From Hydrogenobacter sp. (GTDB lineage Bacteria; Aquificota; Aquificia; Aquificales; Aquificaceae): a stretch of DNA of 63,304 nucleotides. Positions 16,117 through 25,474 of the stretch are shown piece after piece. Each line of letters opens with the position of its first letter. Position 1 is the stretch's first letter. The stretch covers positions 1 to 63,304 of the forward strand of contig JAPYWJ010000006.1 in NCBI GenBank assembly GCA_028276405.1, read 5' to 3'. A program made the translations under genes and the position numbers. The notes beneath the pieces were generated by a model. It did not search any database, was not told the origin of the DNA, and was given only the letters and a program-made list of their open reading frames with translations.

Positions 16117-17355
16117 ATGAAAAGATACACAACTAAAAACCGTTGTTCTTTTTGTGGAAGGTCCAAAGATGAGGTCCTAGTTCTCATAGCAGGTCCTAAT
16201 GACACCTTTATATGTGACAGGTGTGTGGAAGCTTGTAGTTCCGTTATAAAGGAGCAAAAAAAACAGCAAGCTCTTTATGGTCTTAAGAACATACCAAAGC
16301 CGGAGAGAATAAAAGCCTTTCTTGATGAGTATGTGATAGGTCAAGAAAGAGCTAAAAAGATACTTTCGGTAGCTGTGTACAATCATTACAAGAGGATAAA
16401 GGCAAAGGAAGCAGGACTTACCTTTGATGATGTAGAAGTAGAAAAGAGCAATATACTGCTCATAGGACCTACTGGTTCTGGTAAAACCCTGCTTGCCAAA
16501 ACTCTTGCCAAACTTTTAAATGTGCCCTTTGCCATAGCAGACGCTACCAGCCTTACAGAAGCCGGTTATGTAGGCGAAGATGTAGAAAATGTGCTGACAA
16601 GACTCTTACAAAACTGCGGGTATGATGTGAAGCTCGCTCAGATGGGCATAGTTTACATAGATGAAATAGACAAAATAGCCAAAAAGTCTGGAATAAATCC
16701 TTCCATAACAAGAGATGTCTCTGGAGAAGGTGTACAGCAAGCTCTTTTGAAGATCATAGAGGGAACAGTAGCTAATGTACCACCTCAGGGAGGTAGAAAG
16801 CATCCCCATCAGGAGTTCATACAGGTGGATACAACAGACATACTTTTCATATGCGGTGGTGCCTTTGTAGGTCTTGAGGATATAATAAGGCGAAGGCTTG
16901 GTAAGTCAAGTATAGGGTTTGAGTCTCAGGTAGGAGGTTTGGTAAAAGAGGAGAACTTACTTGAGCTCGTAGAGCCCGATGACCTTGTACACTTTGGTCT
17001 TATACCCGAGTTTGTGGGAAGACTTCCTGTGGTTGCAGTTCTGGATGAACTAAAAGAGGAAGACTTGATAAGAATCCTTACAGAACCCAAAAACTCCTTA
17101 GTAAAGCAGTATAAAAAGCTCTTTGAGATGGATAATGTAGAGCTGGAGTTTACCCAAGAGGCTCTAAGAGAAATAGCGAGGGAAAGTATAAAGAGAAAAA
17201 CTGGAGCCAGAGGTCTTAGAGCTATAATGGAAGAAATAATGACTGATGTTATGTTTGAGGTGCCATCCATAAAAGAGGTGAATAAGGTGATAATAGACGA
17301 GGAAGTGGTCAGAAATAGAGTAAAGCCCAAGTATGTTTACAAGAAGGCGGTATAA
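16117..17355 (+). CDS. clpX: Clp protease ATPase ClpX
   Basis: AAA+ unfoldase of 412 residues with an N-terminal four-cysteine zinc domain (CSFCGRS...CDRCVEAC), Walker [13 protein letters not shown], Walker [11 protein letters not shown] and the ClpX pore/sensor regions. The frame opens at a TTG at 16105, but the ATG at 16117 has GGGGG(ATAGG) directly upstream and is preferred. It lies 24 bp after clpP. Confidence 0.97.
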   Translation: MKRYTTKNRCSFCGRSKDEVLVLIAGPNDTFICDRCVEACSSVIKEQKKQQALYGLKNIPKPERIKAFLDEYVIGQERAKKILSVAVYNHYKRIKAKEAGLTFDDVEVEKSNILLIGPTGSGKTLLAKTLAKLLNVPFAIADATSLTEAGYVGEDVENVLTRLLQNCGYDVKLAQMGIVYIDEIDKIAKKSGINPSITRDVSGEGVQQALLKIIEGTVANVPPQGGRKHPHQEFIQVDTTDILFICGGAFVGLEDIIRRRLGKSSIGFESQVGGLVKEENLLELVEPDDLVHFGLIPEFVGRLPVVAVLDELKEEDLIRILTEPKNSLVKQYKKLFEMDNVELEFTQEALREIARESIKRKTGARGLRAIMEEIMTDVMFEVPSIKEVNKVIIDEEVVRNRVKPKYVYKKAV

Positions 17356-17375
17356 TACGAAAACAGGAGGATAGA

Positions 17376-17861
17376 ATGAAAAAGTTTTTCTTGGTAGGCT
17401 TGTTGTGTGGTGGTTTTGCTTTTGCGGAGCAGAAGTTTGTATGCGTAGACCCCAACCGTATCCTCTCCGAATCCAAGTCTGTATCCCAAGCTCAGGAACA
17501 GCTCAGAAAAAAGGTCAAGGATTATCAACAACAGCTTGATGAGAAACAAAAGAAGCTTGACGAACTAAAAAGGCAGATAGAGAGCAAAGGTATTAGCCAA
17601 AAAGCTAAAGAAGAGAAAATAAAAGAGTATCAAAAGGTTGAGGCTGAGGGCATGGAACTTCAACAAAAAGCTCAGAAGGAAATAGTGGAGCTCAAAAGCA
17701 AGCTGGAAGAGGATATACTCAACAAGGTCAAAGCAATAGCGGAAGACATAGCCAAGAAAAACGGCTACACTGGAGTGTTAGACTGTAGTGCCTTTGTTTA
17801 CAAACAGCCAGATATAGACATAACGGATGTGGTTGTAAAGAGCTTAGATCAAGGTAAATGA
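17376..17861 (+). CDS. OmpH/Skp-like periplasmic chaperone
   Basis: A 161-residue secreted protein with a signal peptide (MKKFFLVGLLCGGFAFA). A long charged coiled coil (about 35-115) and a short globular end follow, the architecture of Skp, which holds unfolded outer-membrane proteins. The start has CAGGAGG upstream. It overlaps lpxD by 4 bp (ATGA), the same skp-lpxD order seen in many Gram-negative bacteria. Confidence 0.85.
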   Translation: MKKFFLVGLLCGGFAFAEQKFVCVDPNRILSESKSVSQAQEQLRKKVKDYQQQLDEKQKKLDELKRQIESKGISQKAKEEKIKEYQKVEAEGMELQQKAQKEIVELKSKLEEDILNKVKAIAEDIAKKNGYTGVLDCSAFVYKQPDIDITDVVVKSLDQGK

Positions 17862-18835
17862 AACTGGGTTATGTGGCATGGCTTTTGGAGGGAGAACTTC
17901 AGGGTGATGAAAACTTCCAGATAGACGGTATCTCTTCCGTAGAAGACCCAAAGCCCAGAACTCTCGTCTTTTGCTGGAACAAAAAAGACATAGAAAAGGT
18001 AAGGGGCTTAAAAGATGTGGTCCTTGTGGTAGATACTCCCATTGAGCATCCCAACACACTTTTAGTTAAGGATGTTAAACATGCTATGGCTGTATTTCTA
18101 AAACACATGTATCCCGAAAAGCACCCGTCAGGTGTATCTGCTGAGGCTTATGTGGGGAAAAGTGTGCGTATGGGTAAAGATGTTTACATAGCTCCCTTTG
18201 TTTACATAGGTGATGGTGTTTTTTTAGGAGATAAAGTGAAGATATATCCCTTCACTTACATAGGTGATAACTGCGTTATAGGTGATGAAACCATTATATT
18301 CAGCGGTGTTCACATATACCCTAAGTGTGTTATAGGCAAGAGAGTGAGGATTCACAGCGGAGCGGTGATAGGATCGGATGGCTTTGGTTATCACATCAGT
18401 AAAGAAGGTATAACCAAGCTAAACCACATAGGCATAGTATTAATAGAGGATGATGTAGAAGTTGGTGCAAACACCACCATAGACAGGGCTTTGATAGACA
18501 AGACCATCGTAGGTAGAGGCACAAAGATTGACAATTTAGTTATGATAGGGCATAACTGCAAGATTGGAGAGAACAACATAATGGTATCTCAAGTGGGTCT
18601 TTCTGGAAGTGTAAAAACAGGTAAAAACGTAATATTAGCTGGTCAGGTAGGCGTAGCGGATCACATAAGTATAGGCGACAATGTTAAGGTTACTGCCAAG
18701 TCTGGCGTAGGAAAAGACCTTGAACCTAATAAAACCTATGGCGCCAACCTTCCTGCAATAGAGTGGACTAAGTGGAAGAGGGTCTACATGTACCTTTTGA
18801 GAATTCCTGAACTTTTTAAAAAGGGGGGGCAATAA
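17858..18835 (+). CDS. lpxD: UDP-3-O-acylglucosamine N-acyltransferase
   Basis: This 325-residue enzyme has an N-terminal UDP-GlcNAc-binding region and a long left-handed beta-helix of hexapeptide repeats (about 100-290) with HSGAVIGSDGFGYH, the catalytic-His region of LpxD. It adds the second acyl chain in lipid A synthesis. With lptA and lptC nearby, this supports a lipopolysaccharide-bearing outer membrane. Confidence 0.95.
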   Translation: MKLGYVAWLLEGELQGDENFQIDGISSVEDPKPRTLVFCWNKKDIEKVRGLKDVVLVVDTPIEHPNTLLVKDVKHAMAVFLKHMYPEKHPSGVSAEAYVGKSVRMGKDVYIAPFVYIGDGVFLGDKVKIYPFTYIGDNCVIGDETIIFSGVHIYPKCVIGKRVRIHSGAVIGSDGFGYHISKEGITKLNHIGIVLIEDDVEVGANTTIDRALIDKTIVGRGTKIDNLVMIGHNCKIGENNIMVSQVGLSGSVKTGKNVILAGQVGVADHISIGDNVKVTAKSGVGKDLEPNKTYGANLPAIEWTKWKRVYMYLLRIPELFKKGGQ

Positions 18836-18850
18836 ACACTGAAAAAGTGT
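18834..18850 (+). other. Small hairpin between lpxD and M23 peptidase
   Basis: AACACT, a short A-rich loop and AGTGTT form a 6-bp stem right after the lpxD stop. No U-run follows, so it could be an mRNA processing or stabilizing element rather than a terminator. Confidence 0.35.
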
Positions 18851-18883
18851 TAAACTACTTCAAAACGGGCCGGAGGTGTTGCC

Positions 18884-19498
18884 ATGAAAAAGATACTTTT
18901 AGCCTTTGTGCTTGGGAGTGTTCTTTGCAAGCCTACTGTAGATAGCTCACCCTTGGGTGTGGGTGGTCCTGCAAAGGACACTTTTGAGTTTATTCCGGAA
19001 AAAGAGCTTAAGCAAGAAGAAGATTTTGATACGCAAAGCGTGGATAATATCATAGCGATAGAGTCTTCTGTGGAAAAAGCCATGAAGGAACTTTTGGATG
19101 TTAAAACAGTTGAGACGGTAAAGCCTGACATATGGCCTGTAGTAGGACTCATCACTTCTGACTACGGATGGAGAAGGATGGGTAGGGTAAAGGAATTTCA
19201 TCCGGGAGTTGATATATCAGTGCCTTATGGAACTCCCGTAAGTGTGGCATCTGATGGCAGGGTCATATACGCAGGTTGGCTGAGCGGATACGGAAAGACC
19301 GTCATAGTGTACCACGGATACGGTTTTGTTACTCTATACGGACACCTCTCGGACATATCTGTGAACTACGGAGATAGGGTAGTAAAGGGACAGATCATAG
19401 GCAAAGTGGGTATGACAGGAAGAACAACCGGACCACATCTACATTATGAAGTTATAAAGTATGGCATTAGACAAAATCCTATAGCTTACTTACCTTAA
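18884..19498 (+). CDS. M23 family (LytM-type) peptidase
   Basis: A 204-residue secreted protein with a signal peptide (MKKILLAFVLGSVLCKP) and a C-terminal LytM domain. Zinc ligands are visible in HPGVDIS (HxxxD) and HLHYE (HxH). It either cleaves peptidoglycan cross-links or activates an amidase; both metal-binding motifs are intact, so catalysis is plausible. GGAGGTG upstream supports the start. The segment before the domain (about 20-85) is acidic and low in structure. Confidence 0.9.
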   Translation: MKKILLAFVLGSVLCKPTVDSSPLGVGGPAKDTFEFIPEKELKQEEDFDTQSVDNIIAIESSVEKAMKELLDVKTVETVKPDIWPVVGLITSDYGWRRMGRVKEFHPGVDISVPYGTPVSVASDGRVIYAGWLSGYGKTVIVYHGYGFVTLYGHLSDISVNYGDRVVKGQIIGKVGMTGRTTGPHLHYEVIKYGIRQNPIAYLP

Positions 19499-19504
19499 TA
19501 AATT

Positions 19505-20956
19505 ATGCCTTACAAAGATCTGAGAGAATTTTTAAAGGTTTTGGAAAAAGAAGGCGAGCTTTTGCGCATAAAAGAGCCCCTGTCTCCCATACTTGAGATA
19601 ACTGAACTTACCGACAGAGTTTCCAAACTGCCCAACGGAGGAAAAGCTCTTCTTTTTGAAAAGGTTGAAGGGTATTCGGTGCCTGTGCTTACCAACATGC
19701 TAGGTTCAGAAAAACGAATAAAGCTAGCTTTAGGCTACGAAAACCTTGAAGATATAGGATGGAAACTGTACAAACTTCTAAGACCAGAGATCCCTAACAC
19801 TTTCTTAGAAAAACTAAAGCGTATACCAGAACTCAAAAAGCTCAACGACTCTCTGCCGAGAGTTATGAAAAAAGGACCTGTGAAGGAAAATGTTATAAGA
19901 GATAACATAAATATTCTTGAATTCCCTGTGCTAAAGTGCTGGCCAGAAGATGGTGGAAGGTACATAACTTTTGGACAGGTCATAACAAAGGACCCAGAAA
20001 GTGGCATAAGAAATATAGGACTCTACAGAGTTCAGGTTCTTTCTGAGCGTGAGCTTGCACTTCATTGGCAGATACACAAAGACGGAAACCATCATTACTG
20101 GAAAGCTAAAAAGCTTGGGAAAAAGATGGAGGTAGCTATAGCTATAGGTGGAGATCCAGTGCTCTCTTATGTGGCTTCTGCACCTCTTCCTCCAGAGGTG
20201 GACGAGTATCTCTTTGCCGGTCTCATCAGGGAAGAGGGAGTAGAGCTCCTAAAAGGTGAAACTGTGGACCTTGAGTATCCTGCTCATGCAGAGATAGTAA
20301 TAGAAGGTTATGTAGACCCTCAGGAACCTCTTGTGGATGAAGGACCTTTCGGAGACCATACTGGTTTTTACACCCCAGTGGATAAATATCCCAAGATGCA
20401 CATAACCGCCATAGTGCATAGGGACAACCCCATATACCTTAGTACCATAGTGGGAAGACCTCCTCAGGAAGACAAGTACTTAGGTTGGGCAACAGAGAGA
20501 ATATTTTTACCTCTTATAAAGTTTAACCTTCCAGAAGTGGTTGATTATCATCTGCCTGCAGAAGGATGCTTTCACAACTTCTGTTTTGTTTCCATAAAAA
20601 AGCGCTATCCGGGACACGCCTTTAAAGTGGCTTACGCTCTTTTGGGGCTTGGGCTTATGTCTCTTGAAAAAGTGATAGTAGTTTTTGATGATTGGGTAAA
20701 TGTTCATGACATACAAGAAGTCCTATGGGCTTGGGGCAATAACATGGACCCATCTAGAGATGTTCTTATCCTTAGAGGTCCCATAGATGTGCTTGATCAC
20801 TCTACTAACAGTGTGGGGTTCGGTGGTAAAATGGTTATAGACGCCACAACAAAATGGAAAGAAGAAGGATACACAAGAGAGTGGCCCAAAGTTATAGAGA
20901 TGTCAAAGGAAGTAAAGGATAAGATAGACAGCCTATGGCAGAGGTTAAAATTCTGA
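19505..20956 (+). CDS. UbiD family decarboxylase
   Basis: This 483-residue protein matches the UbiD family, which uses prenylated FMN. Conserved stretches include GLYRVQVLSERELALHWQIH, the DHTGFYTPVDKYP region and DVLDHSTNSVGFGGKM. It may decarboxylate a quinone precursor (ubiquinone/menaquinone type) or another aromatic acid; the substrate is not decided by sequence. It lies 6 bp after the M23 gene and 2 bp before the protoglobin gene. Confidence 0.9.
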   Translation: MPYKDLREFLKVLEKEGELLRIKEPLSPILEITELTDRVSKLPNGGKALLFEKVEGYSVPVLTNMLGSEKRIKLALGYENLEDIGWKLYKLLRPEIPNTFLEKLKRIPELKKLNDSLPRVMKKGPVKENVIRDNINILEFPVLKCWPEDGGRYITFGQVITKDPESGIRNIGLYRVQVLSERELALHWQIHKDGNHHYWKAKKLGKKMEVAIAIGGDPVLSYVASAPLPPEVDEYLFAGLIREEGVELLKGETVDLEYPAHAEIVIEGYVDPQEPLVDEGPFGDHTGFYTPVDKYPKMHITAIVHRDNPIYLSTIVGRPPQEDKYLGWATERIFLPLIKFNLPEVVDYHLPAEGCFHNFCFVSIKKRYPGHAFKVAYALLGLGLMSLEKVIVVFDDWVNVHDIQEVLWAWGNNMDPSRDVLILRGPIDVLDHSTNSVGFGGKMVIDATTKWKEEGYTREWPKVIEMSKEVKDKIDSLWQRLKF

Positions 20957-20957
20957 C

Positions 20958-21857
20958 ATGGAGACAATAGAAGAACTCAAAGTGCATTATAACTGGACTA
21001 GAGAGGATGAAGAGAACCTACCAAAGGCATCTTGGATAGCAGAAAAGTACAAGGAAGAATTCATTGAGGAGTTCTACAGATACTTAGAGAACTTTTCCGA
21101 TACAAGTAAGTATCTTCCTGACGAAGAAACAAGAAGTAGACACAAGGAAAAGATTAAAGGTTGGTTTGTTTCTCTGTTTACCTCAAAGTATGACGCACAG
21201 TATCTGAGAGGGCTCTACAGGATAGGGGAAACCCATGTGAAAATAGGATTGCCACCTCACTATGTACAGGCGTCCATGAACTTTGTAAGAAATTACATAG
21301 CAGATAGGATCACAAGAGAAATGGGATGCAGTCCTGAAGCAAACTCAATACTCTCATCCATCAACAAGGCTTTGGACCTTAACCTTGATGTAATGATAAA
21401 CTCCTTTAGGGAAGAAGAGCTAAATCTTTATCTTTCATCTGGTAAGTACCAGCGCCTACTCATAGAGAATATAAGAAGAGTCTCGTGGTTTTTTGATACC
21501 TTCATAATACTTACCTTAGCTGTAGTTGGAGTGTTCCTTATATTTTGGATAGTTTACGAGATATGGCTTGTCTCTGTGGGAGGTCTCCCTTTAGAAAGGG
21601 GTGGGCTTAGTATTTTGGGTTCTGTGCTTGTCCTTTATGCCATATCAGAGCTTTTAACGGAAGAGATAAAACACATAAGGGGTTCTGCATTAAGTATAAA
21701 AGTCTTTGTGGGTGTTGCTCTTGCCGCAGTGATAAGAAAAGTTCTCATCATATCCCTTTCGCCAGAAAAAGTTCAGGAGCTTATAACCTTGTCCTTAGTT
21801 ACCTTGGCTTTAGGAGTTGTTTTTTGGCTCATTTATAAAGTAGAGTCCAAGACTTGA
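20958..21857 (+). CDS. Protoglobin-PsiE fusion membrane protein
   Basis: A 299-residue protein in two parts. Residues 1-165 look like a protoglobin or globin-coupled-sensor heme domain; the proximal His is probably H93 in YRIGETHVKIGLPPHY. Residues about 180-295 form four membrane helices with the PsiE-family pattern (LYAISELLTEEIKHIRG, then ALAAVIRKVLI). PsiE proteins are of unknown mechanism. The fusion suggests O2, NO or CO sensing, or heme-linked chemistry, coupled to a small membrane module. No kinase, cyclase or methyl-accepting part is present. It lies 2 bp after ubiD. Confidence 0.8.
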   Translation: METIEELKVHYNWTREDEENLPKASWIAEKYKEEFIEEFYRYLENFSDTSKYLPDEETRSRHKEKIKGWFVSLFTSKYDAQYLRGLYRIGETHVKIGLPPHYVQASMNFVRNYIADRITREMGCSPEANSILSSINKALDLNLDVMINSFREEELNLYLSSGKYQRLLIENIRRVSWFFDTFIILTLAVVGVFLIFWIVYEIWLVSVGGLPLERGGLSILGSVLVLYAISELLTEEIKHIRGSALSIKVFVGVALAAVIRKVLIISLSPEKVQELITLSLVTLALGVVFWLIYKVESKT

Positions 21858-21865
21858 GAGTTTTT

Positions 21866-22906
21866 CTAAATTTCTTTCCAGTATTCATCAAAGGCTATCC
21901 AAGTTTTTGGTATGATGTTTTTTAAATTTTCCCAAGTCTTCATGTACTTTTTACGTTTCTGACTGGCCCTTTTGAGAGTAGTTCCAAATACCTCCTGTGC
22001 TTCTTCTTCGTAGTCTTGAATGGATCCAGAAACCAAGAATTTACCTGCCATACTGCCGGAGATCACAGCGTTGGCTATTCCACCCCCAGTTATGGGATGA
22101 CAAAAACCACCAGCATCTCCCACCAAAAGAGTGTTATCTCTTACCAACTTAAGAAGTCCGTCGGCGGGTATCCATCCTCCTGTTCTTGCCAGCACGGTAT
22201 TTTCTACCAGTCCATCCGATAGAACCTCCTTCAAAAATAGCCTGAGGCTTTGTATGACATTTATGGGATACGAAGGGTCTATGCCAACTCCCACATTAGC
22301 GGTATCCCCTTTTGGAAAAACCCAGCCATATCCACCGGGTATGTAGTCCCTGAAGTATATAAGCAGGTCTTTGACCTTACTTTTTAAAGGTACTCTTACC
22401 TGTGCTGTGGTCACAAACTCCTTTGTAGACTCCCCTGTTAGTTTAGCTACCTTTGACCTTGGACCGTCAGCACCCACTAAGACATCTGTAAGTACATAAA
22501 ACCGTTCCCTTGTATCCACTCTCTCAAGCCATACCTTTCTTCCCTCCACACCCAAAAAAACTGTTCGCAGTAAGTAACAAGCACCATGCTCTCTTGCAAG
22601 CTTAGCTATTTGATGATCAAACACCTCCCTGTTAAGGACAAAACCCGGAGAACTCATAGAAACTACCTCTCCCCATGGAGTGAAGTGTATCATGTTTTGG
22701 ACTTCCTGTGATATAGCAGGTTGCGGAAAAAACTGAGGGAATGTGTTGAAAAGTTGTAAAGGTACGAATTCTGCGCACTGAACAGGTGTACCTATCCGTT
22801 TTTTGAAGTCCACAACAAGCACATTAGCACCACTTCTTGCAAGCTCGTAAGCACACGAAGAGCCTGCAGGACCTCCACCTATGATAACTACATCATACTT
22901 TCTCAT
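21866..22906 (-). CDS. Geranylgeranyl reductase family FAD oxidoreductase
   Basis: This 346-residue flavoprotein has the dinucleotide-binding start DVVIIGGGPAGSSCAYELAR, LVGADGPRSKVAK in the middle and VGDAGGFCHPITGGGI toward the end, all typical of the geranylgeranyl reductase family. Members saturate isoprenoid chains or act on quinone or lipid precursors; the substrate here is unknown. It is the last gene of the pyrB-lptC-lptA-HU operon and overlaps the HU gene by 14 bp. Confidence 0.87.
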   Translation of the reverse strand: MRKYDVVIIGGGPAGSSCAYELARSGANVLVVDFKKRIGTPVQCAEFVPLQLFNTFPQFFPQPAISQEVQNMIHFTPWGEVVSMSSPGFVLNREVFDHQIAKLAREHGACYLLRTVFLGVEGRKVWLERVDTRERFYVLTDVLVGADGPRSKVAKLTGESTKEFVTTAQVRVPLKSKVKDLLIYFRDYIPGGYGWVFPKGDTANVGVGIDPSYPINVIQSLRLFLKEVLSDGLVENTVLARTGGWIPADGLLKLVRDNTLLVGDAGGFCHPITGGGIANAVISGSMAGKFLVSGSIQDYEEEAQEVFGTTLKRASQKRKKYMKTWENLKNIIPKTWIAFDEYWKEI

Positions 22907-23174
22907 TGAGCCTGATAAGGAGCTTTTTGGAAGGTTTAAAGCCTATAAGGTATCTCTCCTCTATGTAGGTCTCTATACCCGTTTTGGGATTTTTTATGAA
23001 ACGGCCGCCACGCCTTCTTAGTCTGAACACACCAAAACCTCGTATTTGGACACTTCCCTCTTCTGCAGTCTTTTGAGCTATCCAAAAAAATATTTCTTCT
23101 ACTATTCTTTTGGCTTCCTTTACAGGTATGCTGTACTCTTCAGCTAACCTATTTACTATTTCTGACTTTCTCAC
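22893..23174 (-). CDS. HU/IHF family DNA-binding protein
   Basis: A histone-like protein with the HU/IHF core IRGFGVFRLRRRGGR...NPKTG and the flexible DNA-binding arm. The open frame reaches an ATG at 23189, but that region contains GGAGG placed 6 nt before an in-frame GTG at 23174. The GTG start gives 93 residues beginning (M)RKSEIVNRLAEEY, like other HU proteins, and is preferred. It overlaps lptA by 26 bp. HU bends and compacts DNA; its place among envelope genes is unusual. Confidence 0.88.
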   Translation of the reverse strand: MRKSEIVNRLAEEYSIPVKEAKRIVEEIFFWIAQKTAEEGSVQIRGFGVFRLRRRGGRFIKNPKTGIETYIEERYLIGFKPSKKLLIRLNEKV

Positions 23175-23601
23175 TCTTTTCCTCCACATAGAATGTTCTT
23201 ACTCTTTTGCTTTTGCTTATGGCTATAGCTCTATCCTCCTTTTTATAATAAACTATCTCATCTGCTTCAACGAAGTTTTTGTCATCTTCAACTCTTGCGT
23301 TTCCAAAAAGCTTAAGAACCTCCGTTTGAAAGTCATATTCGGCTCTGTCTGCAAAAGCTCTGCGCACCCCTTCTACATATTTTACATTTCCTTCTGCTTC
23401 TGCTTTTTTGGGTTTCCTCTTGTCATCAAGGTATATTACTACCTTGTTAGCGGTAAGCACTCCGTTGCCTCTTGTCAGCTTCACATTGCCCGTGTATATT
23501 ATCTTGTCTTTTTCGTAAGTAAGGTTATCTGCCTCACCCAATATGGGTTCAGAAATAGCCAACCCAAAGAATAAAAGCCCAGCTAATAACAAAAAGATCA
23601 T
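23149..23601 (-). CDS. lptA: LptA-like lipopolysaccharide transport protein
   Basis: This 150-residue secreted protein has a signal peptide (MIFLLLAGLLFFGLAIS) and one OstA/LptA beta-jellyroll domain with repeated patterns such as YTGNVKLTRGNGVLTANKV and AEGNVKYVEG. It would form the periplasmic bridge that carries lipopolysaccharide to the outer membrane. It overlaps lptC by 4 bp (ATGA), the usual C-A order. Confidence 0.85.
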   Translation of the reverse strand: MIFLLLAGLLFFGLAISEPILGEADNLTYEKDKIIYTGNVKLTRGNGVLTANKVVIYLDDKRKPKKAEAEGNVKYVEGVRRAFADRAEYDFQTEVLKLFGNARVEDDKNFVEADEIVYYKKEDRAIAISKSKRVRTFYVEEKSEKVRNSK

Positions 23602-24098
23602 TCCAATCTCACCTTTGCTTTTTTAATTATAATCTTCAAGGGTCTCAGTTCCAAAGTAAAACTTTCACCGTAAGTTTCTTTACCCTCCTCTTTTAAAAAC
23701 ACATTGGTATTTCCCCACACCTTGCCTTCTTTTAGGTTGATGTTTGCTCTGTCAGTCTTTGCGTAGAAGTTCTCACTTTTAATTTCCACATTTCCCTCTA
23801 CATACCCTTCAAGGGTGTCTCTGTTTATAAAGGCTCTGTCTGCTGTTATTTTCTCCTTTTCTGTCTGCAAAAGAGCGGATATAAGCAAAACATCGTCATT
23901 TTTTGTGTAAAGCTGTTTTCCTCTCAGTGTCCACTCAAGCCCAGCCTTCCCATAAGCTTTTATCATAACATCTTGGGCTGTGCTTTCCTCTTCTTGCTTA
24001 AATGTAGGCATGTGCTTATACGCACTTCTTACATAAGAGTTCAGCATTACAGAAGCGATAGTTAAAAAAAGGCTCATAAGAACTGTTCTAAACATCAC
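23598..24098 (-). CDS. lptC: LptC-like protein
   Basis: A 166-residue protein with one N-terminal membrane helix and a periplasmic jellyroll domain (RDTLEGYVEGNVEIKS, GKVWGNTNVFL) typical of LptC, the inner-membrane partner of LptA and LptBFG. It overlaps pyrB by 11 bp and lptA by 4 bp. Confidence 0.82.
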   Translation of the reverse strand: MMFRTVLMSLFLTIASVMLNSYVRSAYKHMPTFKQEEESTAQDVMIKAYGKAGLEWTLRGKQLYTKNDDVLLISALLQTEKEKITADRAFINRDTLEGYVEGNVEIKSENFYAKTDRANINLKEGKVWGNTNVFLKEEGKETYGESFTLELRPLKIIIKKAKVRLE

Positions 24099-24972
24099 TC
24101 AGGAGCTTGTACAAAACAGCCATACGCGTATAAAGGCCGTTTTCCACCTGTCTGAGGATAAGGGATTTTTCTGCATAGACTACATCTTCGCTTATGTCCA
24201 CATTTAGGTTTACCGGTCCGGGATGCATAAAAAAGCCTTTTAGCCTTTCGTAGCGATCTTTGGTAAGCCCAAACTGTAGAAAATAGCTTTCTTTTGAAGG
24301 TATGAAATTTTCTTTAAACCTCTCTTCCTGTAATCTTAGGCATATTACCAAGTCGGCCCACTCTATAGCTTCTTCCCAGCTGTCAAAAGTGCAACATACA
24401 CCAAAAGGAGAAAGGTCAGACGGGACGAGAGTTTTAGGTCCAAGCACACCTACATTTGCGGAATGCATACTAAAAAGATAAGCACCAGACCTGAAAACTC
24501 TGCTATGGAATATGTCTCCTACATAAAGAACTTTTAATCCTTCCACAGAACCGTACACTTCCATAGCAGTAAATAGGTCTATAAGCCCCTGTGTGGGATG
24601 TTGATGCGTACCATCACCAGCGTTTATGAGGGATATACCTTCGTTAAGATAAGCGCTGTATGGGAAAAGAACAAAAGGTACTCTAAAGACCAACGCCCTA
24701 AAGCCTAAAGAAGAAAGAGTTTTTATGGTATCGTAGAAGGTCTCCCCTTTCTCTAAGGATGTCTCTTTTGCGCCTGCGTAATAAGTATTAAGTCCCAGGT
24801 TTCTACAAGCCTTTTCAAAAGACAATCTGGTTCTTGTTGAGCTTTCCAGAAACAGGAGGGCTACATCTCCTTTAAGCTTTTCTTGTCTTCCCTGCTTAAA
24901 CTGAGTAAAAATACCAAAAAGGTCGCTCACTTGGTCTTTAGTCAGGTCAAAAGCGCTTATGAGATGTTTCAT
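24088..24972 (-). CDS. pyrB: Aspartate carbamoyltransferase catalytic subunit
   Basis: This 294-residue enzyme has the carbamoyl-phosphate loop SSTRTRLSFE, the HPTQ motif (HQHPTQGLIDL) and the C-terminal HPGPVN. It catalyses the first committed step of pyrimidine synthesis. No pyrI follows; an lptC gene overlaps instead, so the operon mixes nucleotide and envelope genes. A TATACT box lies about 12 nt upstream of the ATG. Confidence 0.95.
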   Translation of the reverse strand: MKHLISAFDLTKDQVSDLFGIFTQFKQGRQEKLKGDVALLFLESSTRTRLSFEKACRNLGLNTYYAGAKETSLEKGETFYDTIKTLSSLGFRALVFRVPFVLFPYSAYLNEGISLINAGDGTHQHPTQGLIDLFTAMEVYGSVEGLKVLYVGDIFHSRVFRSGAYLFSMHSANVGVLGPKTLVPSDLSPFGVCCTFDSWEEAIEWADLVICLRLQEERFKENFIPSKESYFLQFGLTKDRYERLKGFFMHPGPVNLNVDISEDVVYAEKSLILRQVENGLYTRMAVLYKLLSDV

Positions 24973-24984
24973 GAACAGTTATAT

Positions 24985-24992
24985 AGTATAAA
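24985..24992. promoter_or_regulatory. Divergent -10 boxes, pyrB and ispF
   Basis: Within 28 bp between the two ATGs lie TATACT on the minus strand (24990-24985) and TATAAA on the plus strand (24987-24992). Their spacings, 12 and 8 nt from the start codons, imply leaders of about 5 and 1 nt. Confidence 0.5.
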
Positions 24993-25000
24993 TTATCTTT

Positions 25001-25474
25001 ATGGCTTTTAGAATAGGTTTGGGTTTTGACTCTCACGAGTTTCAGGAAGGTAAGCCCCTTTATCTGGGTGGTGTTCGCATAGAACACGGTGCAGGCTTTA
25101 AAGGTCATTCGGACGGTGATATCCTCTTGCATGCCATAACAGACGCCTTACTGAGTGCCATAGGTGAACCTGATATAGGTGAGCTTTTTTCTGACCAAGA
25201 GGTAAAATGGAAGGATGTACCTTCTGAGATATTTTTGAGAGAAGCTCTAAAGCGCATGAAGGAAAAGGGATACGGTATAGTAAACCTTGACTGCGTGCTT
25301 GTGATGGATAGTCCAAAGATCTCCCCTATAAAGGATGCTATAATAGAAAACCTATCTAATATCATGCAGATAGGTAAATCCGCTATATCCATAAAAGGTA
25401 AAAGAAGGGAAGGCTTCTGTTCGGAAAAGGGTGCAGTGTGCTACTGTGTTATCTTGCTCAGTCATGAAGGTTAA
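25001..25474 (+). CDS. ispF: 2-C-methyl-D-erythritol 2,4-cyclodiphosphate synthase
   Basis: This 157-residue enzyme of the non-mevalonate isoprenoid pathway shows the zinc ligands in GFDSHEF (Asp/His) and the GHSDGDILLHAITDALLSA motif. The C-terminal CSEKGAVCYCVILL strand is slightly unusual for its cysteines. It starts 8 nt after a TATAAA box without a Shine-Dalgarno sequence and overlaps the patatin gene by 11 bp. Confidence 0.95.
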   Translation: MAFRIGLGFDSHEFQEGKPLYLGGVRIEHGAGFKGHSDGDILLHAITDALLSAIGEPDIGELFSDQEVKWKDVPSEIFLREALKRMKEKGYGIVNLDCVLVMDSPKISPIKDAIIENLSNIMQIGKSAISIKGKRREGFCSEKGAVCYCVILLSHEG

